From an uncultured Bacteroidales bacterium (GTDB lineage Bacteria > Bacteroidota > Bacteroidia > Bacteroidales > SZUA-534), in NCBI GenBank assembly GCA_902790595.1, contig CADASL010000004.1:248001-312000 (forward strand): a stretch of 64,000 nt of DNA, in the 5' to 3' direction. Below the pieces are notes generated by a model, which made no database searches, was not told the origin of the DNA, and worked only from the letters and a program-made list of their open reading frames with translations. The translations under genes were made by a program, and so were the position numbers. Within the stretch, counting starts at the first letter, position 1. Each line of letters starts with the position of its first letter. Below are positions 17,651-26,713 of the stretch, piece by piece.

Positions 17651-17671
17651 GGCTAATTTCTGTGTTTTGAC

Positions 17672-17703
17672 GGGCTCGTGGCGAAAGTTGCGGGCCTTTT
17701 TTC
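17672..17703 (+). terminator. Weak intrinsic terminator after the C-S lyase
   Basis: GGGCTCG and CGGGCC can pair around a loop of about 12 nt and are followed by TTTTTT. The stem is imperfect, so the call is moderate. Confidence 0.45.
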
Positions 17704-17734
17704 AACCTACCAATCTACCGTGTTGGTAGAATTT
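17704..17734 (+). promoter_or_regulatory. Palindromic operator candidate, copy 1 (ahead of the Cys-leader/SusCD unit)
   Basis: CTACCAA (17709-17715) and TTGGTAG (17725-17731) form a perfect 7-bp inverted repeat with a 9-bp centre, inside ACCTACCAA...TTGGTAGAA. Related elements lie at 27412-27434, 31682-31707 and 35328-35353, each ahead of a sulfur-region unit. This copy lies about 95 bp upstream of the promoter boxes, unlike the others, which overlap the minus-33 region. Confidence 0.55.
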
Positions 17735-17791
17735 TATTCTACACACCTGTCTTATTTGAGGGGTGCAAAGAATTGGATTCTATGAAGGTTG

Positions 17792-17861
17792 ATTTTGTAG
17801 TTATATTTTCCGTTATAATCAAACTATTTGGTGGATATTTCCAAACATTGCACTTTTGCAT
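17792..17861 (+). promoter_or_regulatory. Promoter of the Cys-leader/SusCD operon; block shared with 15190-15262
   Basis: TTTG (17827-17830), 20 bp, then CACTTTTG (17851-17858) gives a near-consensus Bacteroidota promoter 16 bp before the leader ORF. TTTGGTGGATATTTC and ACTTTTGC match the promoter of the PLP-enzyme pair almost base for base. Confidence 0.65.
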
Positions 17862-17874
17862 CGTCAAAAATGTG

Positions 17875-17949
17875 ATGAGAGAAATGAAACAGATTAAAAC
17901 AATGGAAATGACAAAACGAATGCGAATGTGTTGCTGTTGCAACGAGTGA
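17875..17949 (+). CDS. Cysteine-run leader peptide (probable attenuator)
   Basis: The 24-codon frame starts at ATG 17875 (or in frame at ATG 17884) and reads MREMKQIKTMEMTKRMRM, then CCCC, N, E, stop. Four consecutive Cys codons (TGT TGC TGT TGC) just before the stop are very unlikely by chance. They lie between a promoter and an operon for transport proteins in a sulfur region. Ribosome stalling at cysteine codons when cysteinyl-tRNA is scarce would report cysteine starvation. Polycysteine leaders that regulate sulfur genes are known from actinobacteria; this use in Bacteroidota is inferred. Confidence 0.8.
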   Translation: MREMKQIKTMEMTKRMRMCCCCNE

Positions 17950-17959
17950 GATTGGAAGT

Positions 17960-17994
17960 GCGGACCGTGGCGCCGCTGTAGAAACGAAGGCCAC
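17960..17994 (+). promoter_or_regulatory. Two competing hairpins after the Cys leader (possible attenuator)
   Basis: GCGG (17960-17963) can pair with CCGC (17973-17976), and GTGGC (17967-17971) with GCCAC (17990-17994). The stems overlap, so they exclude each other. The first starts 11 nt after the leader stop, close enough for a stalled ribosome to affect it. No U-run follows, so termination would have to be Rho-dependent, or control could be through RNA stability or translation. Confidence 0.4.
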
Positions 17995-18042
17995 AACAAT
18001 CTTTAATAAATACAATATCAATACTTTAAAAACGAAAATACA

Positions 18043-18888
18043 ATGAAAAAGATAATATATACAGTAGCAATTGTTTTAGGATTTCAGGCATCGGTTTTGG
18101 CTCAAAGCCAACAAGTTACGGTGCACGTGCCAAATTCGGTCAAACCGCTTGTTGAGAAGTGGGCCGACGAATACAGCAAGGCCAACGCGGGCGTTGAGTT
18201 TGTGTTTAAGGCTGGCAAGGCGCAGGCTGGCGAGAAGAACAGCCTTTCGGTTGTGAGCAACAGCGCCGACGGTGTGAACTTTGCGCGCTACGCGGTGCTG
18301 CCCGTTTCGGCCAAAGAGTCGGAAGTGGCGGGGCTGATTGGTCGCCGCCTGAACGCAAAACGGATTAAGGCGCTCTTCTTTGTTGAAGACCTGTTTGAGG
18401 ACGACGAGCCGACAGCCACCGAGCAGAAAATCCACATCTACACAGCAACTGGCCAACAGTCGGTGTCGCGGTTCTATGCCGAGCATTTCGACGAGGCGGC
18501 TGCCGACTATCGCGGAAAGAAGATTTCTGGCGACGACTCTTACCTGACAGTGGCCGTGAGCCGTGACCCGTGGGGCGTCACAATCAACACGTTGTCAAAT
18601 ATTTTCGACCTTGAGAGCCGCCAACTGAAGAAGGACATCGCTCTGCTGCCGCTCGACCTTGACAAACAGGGCGAGCAGGTGCTGGCCGACGGCCAACTCG
18701 ACGACATTCTGACTCTGCTCGAGCACGCACGCTACAGCGAGATTCCTGTGGGCAACGCGGCTTTCGCCTACGACCACTCGAACGTGCTGCTCAACGATTT
18801 TGTGCAGTGGACGCTGACCAACGGCGCGCAGTATCTGCACCAATACGGCCTGCTGAAACTGCCATCGAAAGACCTGGCACAGGAATAG
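18043..18888 (+). CDS. Exported PstS-like substrate-binding protein
   Basis: The 281-residue protein has a signal peptide (MKKIIYTVAIVLGFQASVLA, cut before QSQQV). The body resembles a class II periplasmic binding protein of the PstS type: TVHVPNSVKPLVEKWADEYS at the start, then PVSAKESEV and TATGQQSVSRFYAEHF later. No ABC permease lies nearby, so it may deliver ligand to the SusC/SusD system or act as a sensor. It is the first full gene after the cysteine leader, which suggests a sulfur-containing ligand (inference). Confidence 0.65.
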   Translation: MKKIIYTVAIVLGFQASVLAQSQQVTVHVPNSVKPLVEKWADEYSKANAGVEFVFKAGKAQAGEKNSLSVVSNSADGVNFARYAVLPVSAKESEVAGLIGRRLNAKRIKALFFVEDLFEDDEPTATEQKIHIYTATGQQSVSRFYAEHFDEAAADYRGKKISGDDSYLTVAVSRDPWGVTINTLSNIFDLESRQLKKDIALLPLDLDKQGEQVLADGQLDDILTLLEHARYSEIPVGNAAFAYDHSNVLLNDFVQWTLTNGAQYLHQYGLLKLPSKDLAQE

Positions 18889-18968
18889 TCTGATTACCAA
18901 CATTATAAAAGTTTTTGAATACAGGGGCGGGCCGCTCGGTCCGCAACCCTTTCACTCGGATTTTGTCT

Positions 18969-21900
18969 ATGAAAAAGATATTACTCATAATTATAATTGC
19001 TTTCGTGTCAGCAAGTTCGGCGTCGGCGCAGACCACCACCATAACTGGCCGCGTGACCGACGCACGGACGGGCGACCCGCTCATCGGGTCAACCATTGTG
19101 CCGACAACGGGCAACGAACTGGGCACGGTGGCCGACCTTGACGGCAACTTCACGCTCAAAACAAAAGTGAAACTTCCGCTCACGCTGCTGATTCAGTTTG
19201 TGGGCTACCGCTCGCAGGAAATCGACGTGTACGAGGCATCGGAACCCATTGAAATTCAACTGACTGAAAACCTGAACAAGTTGAGCGAGGTGGTTGTGGT
19301 GGGCTACGGCACGCAGAAACGCACGCAATTGACGGGCAGCGTGGCCACGGTCAAGGCTGAGGCTATCAGCCGCACGGCGGCGCCATCGGTTGACAAGGCG
19401 TTGAGCGGAAAGGTTGCGGGACTGGCCGTTACGGCAAGCAGCGGACAGCCTGGCGCCGACAGCCACATCCGCATCCGCGGCGGCAACTCGGTGAATGCGA
19501 GCAACGAGCCGCTCTACGTGATTGACGGCTTCATCTATTTCAAGGACGCGGCCAACACGGGCACGGGCCTGGGCTCGATTGAGGGCAGCCTGAATCCGCT
19601 CTCGACGGTGAACCCCGACGACATTGAGTCGGTTGAGGTGCTGAAAGACGTCTCTGCCACAGCCATTTACGGGTCGCGCGGCGCAAACGGCGTGATTCTG
19701 ATAACGACCAAAAAGGGCAAGGCGGGCGAGAAGTTCGGCGGCATTGTCTATGGCTACAGCATCGGCTTGAGCCGCGTGAGCCACAAACTCGACCTTTTAA
19801 ACGCGCGTGAATGGGCTGATTTTCAGAAGAAATATTTCAGCAACAAGGGCGGTTACACCGACGAGCAGATTGCGGCTCTGGGCAGCGGCACCGACTGGCA
19901 GGACACCGTTCTGCGGACAGCCGTTCAGCAGGTGCACGACTTGAGCGTGAAGGGTGCGGGCGACAAGAGCCGCTACACCTTCTCGGCCAACTATACCGAC
20001 CAAGACGGCATTGTTTTAAATTCTGGTTTTCAACGATATAACTTCCACACCAACGTGGAATGGGAACCGCGCAAGCAGGTGCGCTTCGGCGTGAACGCAA
20101 CTTACGGACGCATCCGTCAGCGCGGCCTGACGACAACCGAAAAGCAGGTTTTCAACTCGTCGCCATTCTCGGCTGGAATCACCAACAGTTTCGTCTATGC
20201 GCTGCTTATGCCGCCTGTGGTTGAGGTTTATAACGCCAACGGCGACTACAATTTCAGCAACCCATACGAGTACGCCTATTTCGCCATCGGCGACCACGCG
20301 GCAAACCCTGTTTACGACCTTCGCGAAAGCGTGGCCGAAAACCTGAACAACTATCTGCTCTCGAATGTTTGGGGTAGTTATACGGTTGGCAATCTGACAC
20401 TTAAAGCGTCAGTCGGGCTGAACAGCGAGCACTTGACGCAGAACACTTTTTCGGGCGCGTACACGTCGCTGGGCCTTGCCACTGAAGGCGTGGGCGGCAC
20501 GGGCAACCGTCAGACCGACGTTTGGCAGCAGGAATATACGGCCACCTATCAGAAGGATTTGGGCGGCAGCCAATCGATTGATTTTCTGGCAGGTTTCACG
20601 CGTCAGACATCAACATCGACCAACAGCGTTGTCCGCACCAACCACTTCACAAACGAGGTGCTGAAACAATACAACTTGGGCGACGGCTCGGGCATCTACA
20701 CGCCGCAGACGGGCATCAGCGAGGCAAAACTGAATTCGCTCATCGCTCGCGTAAACTACACATTGAGTGACAGATACAACTTGACGGCCACTTTCCGCGC
20801 CGACAATTCGAGCCGCTTTGCGCACAGTCACCGCTGGGGCTATTTCCCATCGCTCGGACTGTCGTGGAACGTTGATAAAGAAGCGTTTATGAGCACTTTC
20901 AGCAAGGTGACCTACCTGAAAATCCGCTTGACGGGCGGCGTTGTGGGCAATCAGGAAATCAGCGATTATGCTTTCACAACTTCGTATGCCACAGGCTCTT
21001 ACGGCGGTTCGAGCAGTTATGCGAAGAAGAACACGGCCAACGACAATTTGAAGTGGGAAACAACGGCAAGTTACAATGCGGGTTTCGATTTGGGACTGTA
21101 TAACAATAAGTTAGACTTTGTTTTCGACATCTATTACAAGAAAACGAGCGACCTGTTGCTCGACGTGCCTGTGGGCTTCTCGACAGGCGTGACAACACAG
21201 TTGCAAAACGTTGGAAATGTGGTGAATAAAGGCATTGAACTAGCCGTAAACACAACGCTGGTTGAGCGCAAACGGCTGTCGTGGACGGCATCGGCGAACG
21301 CTGCCCTGAACCAAAACCGAATCACCGATATGGGCACTACCAATAATGTGATTCAAGGTTCTGACAATCAGCAGATTCTGCGCAAGGGCGAGCCGCTGGG
21401 CGCGTTCTACGGGCTGAAGTTCAGCGGCATTGTGCAGAGCGGCGAGGACGTGACCAAACTGCCAACCATCAACGGTCAGACGCCGCAGCCTGGCGACCTG
21501 AAGTTTGAGGACACCGACGGCAACGGCCGCATCGACGGCAACGACCGCGTGATTCTGGGCAGCATTCAGCCGAAACTGACTGGCGGATTCTCGACGCAGG
21601 TGAACTGGAAAGGCATCGATTTTTCGGCATCGTTCGGGTTCAGCGTGGGCAACAAGGTGTATAATGCGCTGGGCCGCAGGCTCGAACTGACGGGCGACTC
21701 GTACAATGTTCTGGCAACCGTCAAGGACTCGTGGACACCCGAAAACGGCGGCAACACGCTGCCGCTGGCAAGCCGTCCGCGGCCGTTCGCCCACATCGAC
21801 AGCCGATATGTGCAAAACGCTGGTTATCTGAAACTTCGCGAACTGACCATCGGCTACAACGTGCCGCTGCCAAAGGAATACAACGCGCAGTTGCGGGTGT

Positions 21901-22031
21901 TTGCCACGGGCAGCAACCTGCTCACCGCCACACGCTACAAGGGCTACGACCCCGAAGTGGCAAGTGGCACTGATTCAGGCGTTTATCCCGCTTCGCGCAG
22001 TGTGGTTGCGGGGGTGAAACTGACACTTTGA
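18969..22031 (+). CDS. SusC/RagA family TonB-linked outer membrane protein
   Basis: The 1,020-residue protein starts at ATG 18969 with a signal peptide (MKKILLIIIIAFVSASSASA). A carboxypeptidase-regulatory-like domain (TITGRVTDARTGDPLIGSTI) is followed by a TonB box/plug region with EVVVVGYGTQKRTQLTGSVA and IRIRGGNSVNASNEPLYVID, then a long beta-barrel ending in SRSVVAGVKLTL with a final aromatic-free beta strand. SusC proteins import nutrients across the outer membrane with TonB energy and pair with SusD lids. The operon lies behind a cysteine leader, so the cargo may be a sulfur nutrient, not a glycan (inference). A small GC-rich hairpin region lies between this gene and the binding-protein gene (18920-18945). 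Confidence 0.93.
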   Translation: MKKILLIIIIAFVSASSASAQTTTITGRVTDARTGDPLIGSTIVPTTGNELGTVADLDGNFTLKTKVKLPLTLLIQFVGYRSQEIDVYEASEPIEIQLTENLNKLSEVVVVGYGTQKRTQLTGSVATVKAEAISRTAAPSVDKALSGKVAGLAVTASSGQPGADSHIRIRGGNSVNASNEPLYVIDGFIYFKDAANTGTGLGSIEGSLNPLSTVNPDDIESVEVLKDVSATAIYGSRGANGVILITTKKGKAGEKFGGIVYGYSIGLSRVSHKLDLLNAREWADFQKKYFSNKGGYTDEQIAALGSGTDWQDTVLRTAVQQVHDLSVKGAGDKSRYTFSANYTDQDGIVLNSGFQRYNFHTNVEWEPRKQVRFGVNATYGRIRQRGLTTTEKQVFNSSPFSAGITNSFVYALLMPPVVEVYNANGDYNFSNPYEYAYFAIGDHAANPVYDLRESVAENLNNYLLSNVWGSYTVGNLTLKASVGLNSEHLTQNTFSGAYTSLGLATEGVGGTGNRQTDVWQQEYTATYQKDLGGSQSIDFLAGFTRQTSTSTNSVVRTNHFTNEVLKQYNLGDGSGIYTPQTGISEAKLNSLIARVNYTLSDRYNLTATFRADNSSRFAHSHRWGYFPSLGLSWNVDKEAFMSTFSKVTYLKIRLTGGVVGNQEISDYAFTTSYATGSYGGSSSYAKKNTANDNLKWETTASYNAGFDLGLYNNKLDFVFDIYYKKTSDLLLDVPVGFSTGVTTQLQNVGNVVNKGIELAVNTTLVERKRLSWTASANAALNQNRITDMGTTNNVIQGSDNQQILRKGEPLGAFYGLKFSGIVQSGEDVTKLPTINGQTPQPGDLKFEDTDGNGRIDGNDRVILGSIQPKLTGGFSTQVNWKGIDFSASFGFSVGNKVYNALGRRLELTGDSYNVLATVKDSWTPENGGNTLPLASRPRPFAHIDSRYVQNAGYLKLRELTIGYNVPLPKEYNAQLRVFATGSNLLTATRYKGYDPEVASGTDSGVYPASRSVVAGVKLTL

Positions 22032-22392
22032 TTTGAACGTGGATTTTTCGCACGGATAACACAGATAACACTGATTGACACAGAATTATCAATTAACAAT
22101 TAATAATTAACAATGAAAAGGTGGTGAATGGTATTGGGTGTTAGGTTTTGGGTGTTGGTAGGGACGTGGCGTGCCGCGTCCGAAGAGACACACAGCAAAA
22201 CGATTCACCAATTCACCAATTAAACAATAAAAATAGAAGTCAAACAATTTTAAAATATTAAATATCAAGGAAATGGAAATGTTAAAATTGAATCAGCGGT
22301 TTAGAATCGGGTGGTTCATAGCAGAGGTTTGAAAAACTTAAAATAAAGCAATTAAAAAACAATAAATCAACAATTTAAAAACATTTGAAATT
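22032..22392 (+). other. 361-bp spacer between SusC and SusD genes
   Basis: No plausible gene. It holds the recurrent Bacteroidota spacer phrase GATAACACAGATAACACTG, AT-rich stretches, a small hairpin (GGACG...CGTCC at about 22163-22182) and an A-rich leader before the SusD start. SusC/SusD genes are usually almost adjacent, so the gap is long for the family. Confidence 0.5.
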
Positions 22393-24033
22393 ATGAATAA
22401 GAGAATTTTTTTAGCAGTTATTGCATCAGCACTTTTGGCAGGATTTTCGTCGTGCAAAGAGGATAACGACGACGAGAATCAGATTGACCTTGACAACGTT
22501 GTGGCCGACGACGCAAGCGCCATTTCGCTTGTGAACGGCGTTTACAGCCACTGGCAGCCGCTCTCGTCATCGTTCTCGTTCATTATCGAACTGAATTCCA
22601 ACAAGTTGACTTCGTTTGAGGGCGAAGAGGGCGAGGCTGGCCCCGTGAACAGCCGCTTTGAGCAGGAACCGACAACCTGGTATCAGGTGAAAATTTTCAA
22701 CCATCTGTTTCTTGGCATCGCGCAAGCGAACGAGGCAATTACCACAGTATCAAACTCTTTGAAGGCTGGCAAGATAAGTCAGCAAGGCTACAACGCCGCC
22801 GTGGGCAAGGCTAAATTCCTTCGCGCGCTGGCCTATCTGAAACTCACCCAACTTTGGGGCGAGGTGCCTGTGTTCACCGAAGAAGGCGGCTCAACCACCG
22901 AGCGTCAGAGCATCGACAAGGTTTTTGAGCAGATTGTCAGCGATTTCACTGCTGCCGAAGAGTTGCTGAACGACTACAACGGCGACCCGCGCATTCCGTC
23001 GAAACAGGCCGCTCAGGGCTTGCTGGCCCGCGCCTATCTGGTTTGGGGCGATAACCCGCTGTCACAGAGCGAGGTGGCAGCCATCGCGGCAACGCAAACC
23101 GACCCTGCTTTCAGCAAAACCGACGCTCGTCTGGAAAAGGCTATTGAATATGCTAACAAGGTGATTTCGAGCGGAAAACTGGCTCTGGACCCCGAATACA
23201 ACAAACTCTGGGGACGCGAGTATGAGAGCAACAAACGCGGCACCAACGAGCATCTGTTCACCATTGCCCACGACGGCGACGAGTTTGACGCTCAGGGCAA
23301 CCACCAAACACACTGCTCGTGGACATTCCCGTTCCAAAACGGCGAGAACGGCAGCGGCTACAGCCAAAACCACACCGAGGTTTCGGACGACGACCTTTAC
23401 GACGACTGGTTTGCAGAGCAGCCCAACGACAAGCGTCTGGCCGAGACTTATTTCACTAAGATTGTGAACCCTGAGGACGGCAAAACCTACAACTACTACT
23501 CGCCCGTTTACACGCCAATTAACGGCAAGGGTGTTGACCAAAGTTACGAAAACGCTGAGAATATTGAGATTACGCACAACTCGGTTGACCGCATCGAGAT
23601 TCGTTATGCCGAAGTGCTGCTCATCAAGGCTGAGGCGCTTGTGCAACTTGGCCGCAACAGCGAGGCTGCAGAGCCGTTCAACCAACTGCGCCAACGTGCT
23701 GGCATTGAGACAGTTGCCGCCCCGACCTTCGACCAAATCAAACGCGAGTGGGACTACGAGTTCACCTACGAGCAGTTCTCGGTTCTCAACTCTTATCGCT
23801 GGAAAGATTTGATTTCGTCGGTGCAGAAAGTGAAGAATTACAAGCACTTTGCTGACGATTGGAAAACATCGCTCGGCAACACCTACACCGCTGACCAAGA
23901 GGCTTACTTCACCAAAATCCACAACCACCTTGTGGCCAAATACAACAACGTGAAGGGCCGCCACTACCGTCAGCCGATTCCGACAGGCCTGAAGGGCGAG
24001 GATTTGGGAATCGCACAGAATCCTGGATATTAA
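22393..24033 (+). CDS. SusD/RagB family outer membrane lipoprotein
   Basis: The 546-residue protein has a lipoprotein signal peptide (MNKRIFLAVIASALLAGFSS, then Cys21). SusD-type features are the helical TPR-like parts (KAKFLRALAYLKLTQLWGEV, QAAQGLLARAYLVWGD), the RYAEVLLIKAEALVQLGR segment and a C-terminal FNQLRQRAG region. SusD binds ligand at the surface and caps the SusC barrel. It follows SusC by 361 bp on the same strand. Confidence 0.93.
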   Translation: MNKRIFLAVIASALLAGFSSCKEDNDDENQIDLDNVVADDASAISLVNGVYSHWQPLSSSFSFIIELNSNKLTSFEGEEGEAGPVNSRFEQEPTTWYQVKIFNHLFLGIAQANEAITTVSNSLKAGKISQQGYNAAVGKAKFLRALAYLKLTQLWGEVPVFTEEGGSTTERQSIDKVFEQIVSDFTAAEELLNDYNGDPRIPSKQAAQGLLARAYLVWGDNPLSQSEVAAIAATQTDPAFSKTDARLEKAIEYANKVISSGKLALDPEYNKLWGREYESNKRGTNEHLFTIAHDGDEFDAQGNHQTHCSWTFPFQNGENGSGYSQNHTEVSDDDLYDDWFAEQPNDKRLAETYFTKIVNPEDGKTYNYYSPVYTPINGKGVDQSYENAENIEITHNSVDRIEIRYAEVLLIKAEALVQLGRNSEAAEPFNQLRQRAGIETVAAPTFDQIKREWDYEFTYEQFSVLNSYRWKDLISSVQKVKNYKHFADDWKTSLGNTYTADQEAYFTKIHNHLVAKYNNVKGRHYRQPIPTGLKGEDLGIAQNPGY

Positions 24034-24209
24034 GGTTTAGAAGTTTAGGATTTTAGAAGTTTAGAGTTTGGTTATTAAATAGTTAGGTTTTGGGCATTGT
24101 TGTTGGGAAAATTGAGAATCAGCGCAAAAGACACTCGGTTTTCTCAACAGCAAGGCGCTCAATCCGATTAACTTAAAAGATTGTTGAACTAATAATTAAA
24201 CTATTGAGT

Positions 24210-25172
24210 ATGAGGAATTTTACAAGAATTTATTTATTGGTCATTTTTGCCATTGCGGGCATTGCGGCTTTCACGTCTTGCAACTCGAACGACGACGACG
24301 GAACCCCCGACATTGAGATTCCTGGAATAACCTTCGACGGCGATATTGACTGCTGCTCGGCCGAAGAGGCGCTGCAAGTTTACAAGTTCCTGCAAACGGT
24401 GAAGATTCTGCCCGAATTGTCGCTCTCGATTGACGGAAAATACGACATCACGGCCTACGCTGCCGCTGGCGGGTTTCACACGGGCTACAACGAAATCTTT
24501 TTCGTGGCCACGAAAAAAATATCTGGAAACTACATCAAGAATTTTGAAATCAGCGATTTGACACCGCTAATGCATATGGTTAAAATGGATATGTACCACA
24601 GCACGCCTGTGGGCGCCGTCGAGAGTTTCGACAGCAGCATTCTGGCTGTGAAGCGCGGTTGGGTGTCGTATATAATGAGCAGCAGCGACGGCGGCACGTG
24701 GGCGCTGGCCTACAATGCCAAAGTGCTCGGAACCACTGGCGAGACTGGCCCCATCGACATTACGGTGAACGCACTACCCGAAGGTCAGGCCTGGGTTAAG
24801 AGTTTCAAGGTGGGCGACGACACATATTACCTTTCGATTGTCAATCCAACCAATTGGAAGACAGGCACTAACGCTGCCACCGCATACGTGTCGAAGAAAA
24901 GTGCGAAAGCCACCACGCCCTATGCGCTGGCCGCAGAGCGCTTCACCATCGAGATTGACCCGCGTATGCCTGATATGGGCAACCACACATCGCCCGACAA
25001 CACGGCGCTCACCCGTCAGGACGACGGCAGCAACCGCGGCACCATCAATCTGACAATGACTGGCTTGTGGCGTATCCACCTGACTGTCAAGGACGCGGAA
25101 GGAAATGTGGTTGCAGGTGGCGACGATTTGAGCGACGGCTACAGTTCGCTGTTTTGGGACGTGACGATTTGA
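24210..25172 (+). CDS. Lipoprotein with C-terminal YtkA/FixH-like domain
   Basis: The 320-residue protein starts at ATG 24210 and has a lipoprotein signal (IAAFTSC followed by NSNDDDG). The C-terminal 90 residues have the YtkA/FixH-like pattern RMPDMGNHTSPDN ... GTINLTMTGLWRIHLTVKDA, in which a conserved M-P-x-M-G-H/N loop precedes a beta-sandwich. The N-terminal part (DITAYAAAGGFHTGYNEIFF) is not assigned but shows similar beta strands and could be a related domain. It is 176 bp after SusD and followed by a good terminator, so it probably ends that operon. Function unknown. Confidence 0.6.
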   Translation: MRNFTRIYLLVIFAIAGIAAFTSCNSNDDDGTPDIEIPGITFDGDIDCCSAEEALQVYKFLQTVKILPELSLSIDGKYDITAYAAAGGFHTGYNEIFFVATKKISGNYIKNFEISDLTPLMHMVKMDMYHSTPVGAVESFDSSILAVKRGWVSYIMSSSDGGTWALAYNAKVLGTTGETGPIDITVNALPEGQAWVKSFKVGDDTYYLSIVNPTNWKTGTNAATAYVSKKSAKATTPYALAAERFTIEIDPRMPDMGNHTSPDNTALTRQDDGSNRGTINLTMTGLWRIHLTVKDAEGNVVAGGDDLSDGYSSLFWDVTI

Positions 25173-25233
25173 GAAGTTCGGATTTAAGATTTTGTGATTT
25201 AATCGAAAGGCTGAAGGCCTGACAGATAGTAGG

Positions 25234-25257
25234 CGGGGATGAAAATCCCCGTTTTTT
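25234..25257 (+). terminator. Intrinsic terminator after the YtkA-like gene
   Basis: CGGGGAT-GAAA-ATCCCCG is a perfect 7-bp stem with a GAAA tetraloop, followed by TTTTTT. It closes the SusCD unit just before the AT-rich island. Confidence 0.85.
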
Positions 25258-25377
25258 GTATGTGCAACTTGTAAGGCCCTGAAAGGGAAAAATAATCGTA
25301 AATAAAAAAGTACTTTTTGATTCTTGTTTCCCATTCATTATATTGATATTCATTTTATAATGTATGTGAAAAAATAA

Positions 25378-25385
25378 TAACTTCG
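25378..25385 (+). promoter_or_regulatory. Possible minus-7 box of the ATPase/nuclease pair
   Basis: TAACTTCG differs from TAnnTTTG by one base and lies 23 bp before the ATG at 25409. Confidence 0.35.
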
Positions 25386-25408
25386 CAAACAAATTTTACA
25401 GCATCTGT

Positions 25409-26704
25409 ATGGAACTCAAGGTTAGTAATGTAAATAAAATTCAGTATGCCGAGATTCACCTTAATGGTCTTACTGTTATTGTAGGCCCCAATAACTCTGG
25501 TAAAAGTACTATCGGGCGTACATTGTTTACGACTATAAAAGCGATTGCAAACACTAATTCTACACAAGACTTTATTCAAGATAAGCAATTAAAAAAACAT
25601 ATTCAATCATTATATCAACGGTTAATTGCTTTGTCAAGAAAGAACAAGATTGAGTGGGAAAATCGATTCCCGAGATTTCAATCAGAGTTTGTTCGTTTCC
25701 TACAATTACACATAGAAGATGTTCCGACAATAATTAAAGAATATAAATCATTTATTGATGAATTGGATATTGTTCCCCGTCAGAAATCTTTATTAACGGA
25801 AGACTTGAATAATATCGAACTTTGTGTTTCTTCAAAAGGCAATTCGGCTGCCAGAATGAAGACAGAATTGCAGTATATGGTAGAATCAGAGTTTATTAAC
25901 CGTTTTTGCTCAATTAACACTCACGCATCTTCTGTTATCTTATCTTCTGAGGATGTCGCACGAATAGCATATAATGTTACAGATAATATTGTTTCAAAAG
26001 TATCTTGCCAACAGACTAAATTCATTACAGATGCAACCTATGTGGAATCCCCATTATATATTCATCTGTTGGATGCGTTGTTGACAGCCAGAACTTATAG
26101 AGAGATTGTTGATAAACGTTCGCTTCTTAATTCTGCTATGATTCCCGTCCATATAAAAGATTTGGCAGAGAAAATTATGATAGCAGTTAGACAACCTAAC
26201 AAACTGTTTGATTCCAATAATCTTAAAATAGAAGATACTACTAACGGCTGTTTTATATATGATAAAGAAACGCAACAGATAATGTATAAAACGAATGACG
26301 GGAACATATATTCGCCGATAAATATTGCGTCAGGGTTAAAAAGTTTTGGATTATTGCAGTTACTGTCTATAGGTGATTTCCTTGGCCCGAACCATATGCT
26401 CATTTGGGATGAACCAGAAAATCATTTACATCCAGAATGGCAAATTAAATTAGCAGAAATTTTTGTCAACTTGGCAAAAAGTGGTCAGCCTATACTTATT
26501 ACCACACATAGTCCATATTTTTTACAGGCAGTAAAATACCATTCTGCAAAAGAAAAATTTGAGAAATATGTAAACTATTACATTCCAACGGATAAAGGAA
26601 ATAATTTGGTGGAATTGGAAGAAATATCAAACGATTTAAACCGAGCATTTGAATTGTTAGCGGAACCGATGAATAAAATTATGGAAATTGATACTATGTA
26701 TTGA
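25409..26704 (+). CDS. AAA ATPase of the OLD/SMC-like ABC type, probable defence protein
   Basis: The 431-residue ATPase starts MELKVSNVNKIQYAEIHLNG and has Walker A GPNNSGKST near residues 26-34. A long helical insert follows (about 60-270). The C-terminal half has the phrase INIASGLKSFGLLQL (signature-like), Walker B LIWDEPENHLHPEWQ and the switch segment ILITTHSPYFLQAV. It is a single-chain OLD/AAA_21-type ATPase with no TOPRIM domain of its own. The stretch is clearly AT-richer than its neighbours, and the next gene, 9 bp later, has nuclease-like motifs. This organisation is typical of two-gene anti-phage systems. Confidence 0.8.
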   Translation: MELKVSNVNKIQYAEIHLNGLTVIVGPNNSGKSTIGRTLFTTIKAIANTNSTQDFIQDKQLKKHIQSLYQRLIALSRKNKIEWENRFPRFQSEFVRFLQLHIEDVPTIIKEYKSFIDELDIVPRQKSLLTEDLNNIELCVSSKGNSAARMKTELQYMVESEFINRFCSINTHASSVILSSEDVARIAYNVTDNIVSKVSCQQTKFITDATYVESPLYIHLLDALLTARTYREIVDKRSLLNSAMIPVHIKDLAEKIMIAVRQPNKLFDSNNLKIEDTTNGCFIYDKETQQIMYKTNDGNIYSPINIASGLKSFGLLQLLSIGDFLGPNHMLIWDEPENHLHPEWQIKLAEIFVNLAKSGQPILITTHSPYFLQAVKYHSAKEKFEKYVNYYIPTDKGNNLVELEEISNDLNRAFELLAEPMNKIMEIDTMY

Positions 26705-26713
26705 AATTGAGAT

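Noticed and set aside
18915..18968. Upstream in-frame TTG as the SusC start, and a riboswitch in the GC-rich stretch
   Set aside because: The ATG at 18969 starts a perfect signal peptide, and the hairpin has no motif of a riboswitch class that I recognise.
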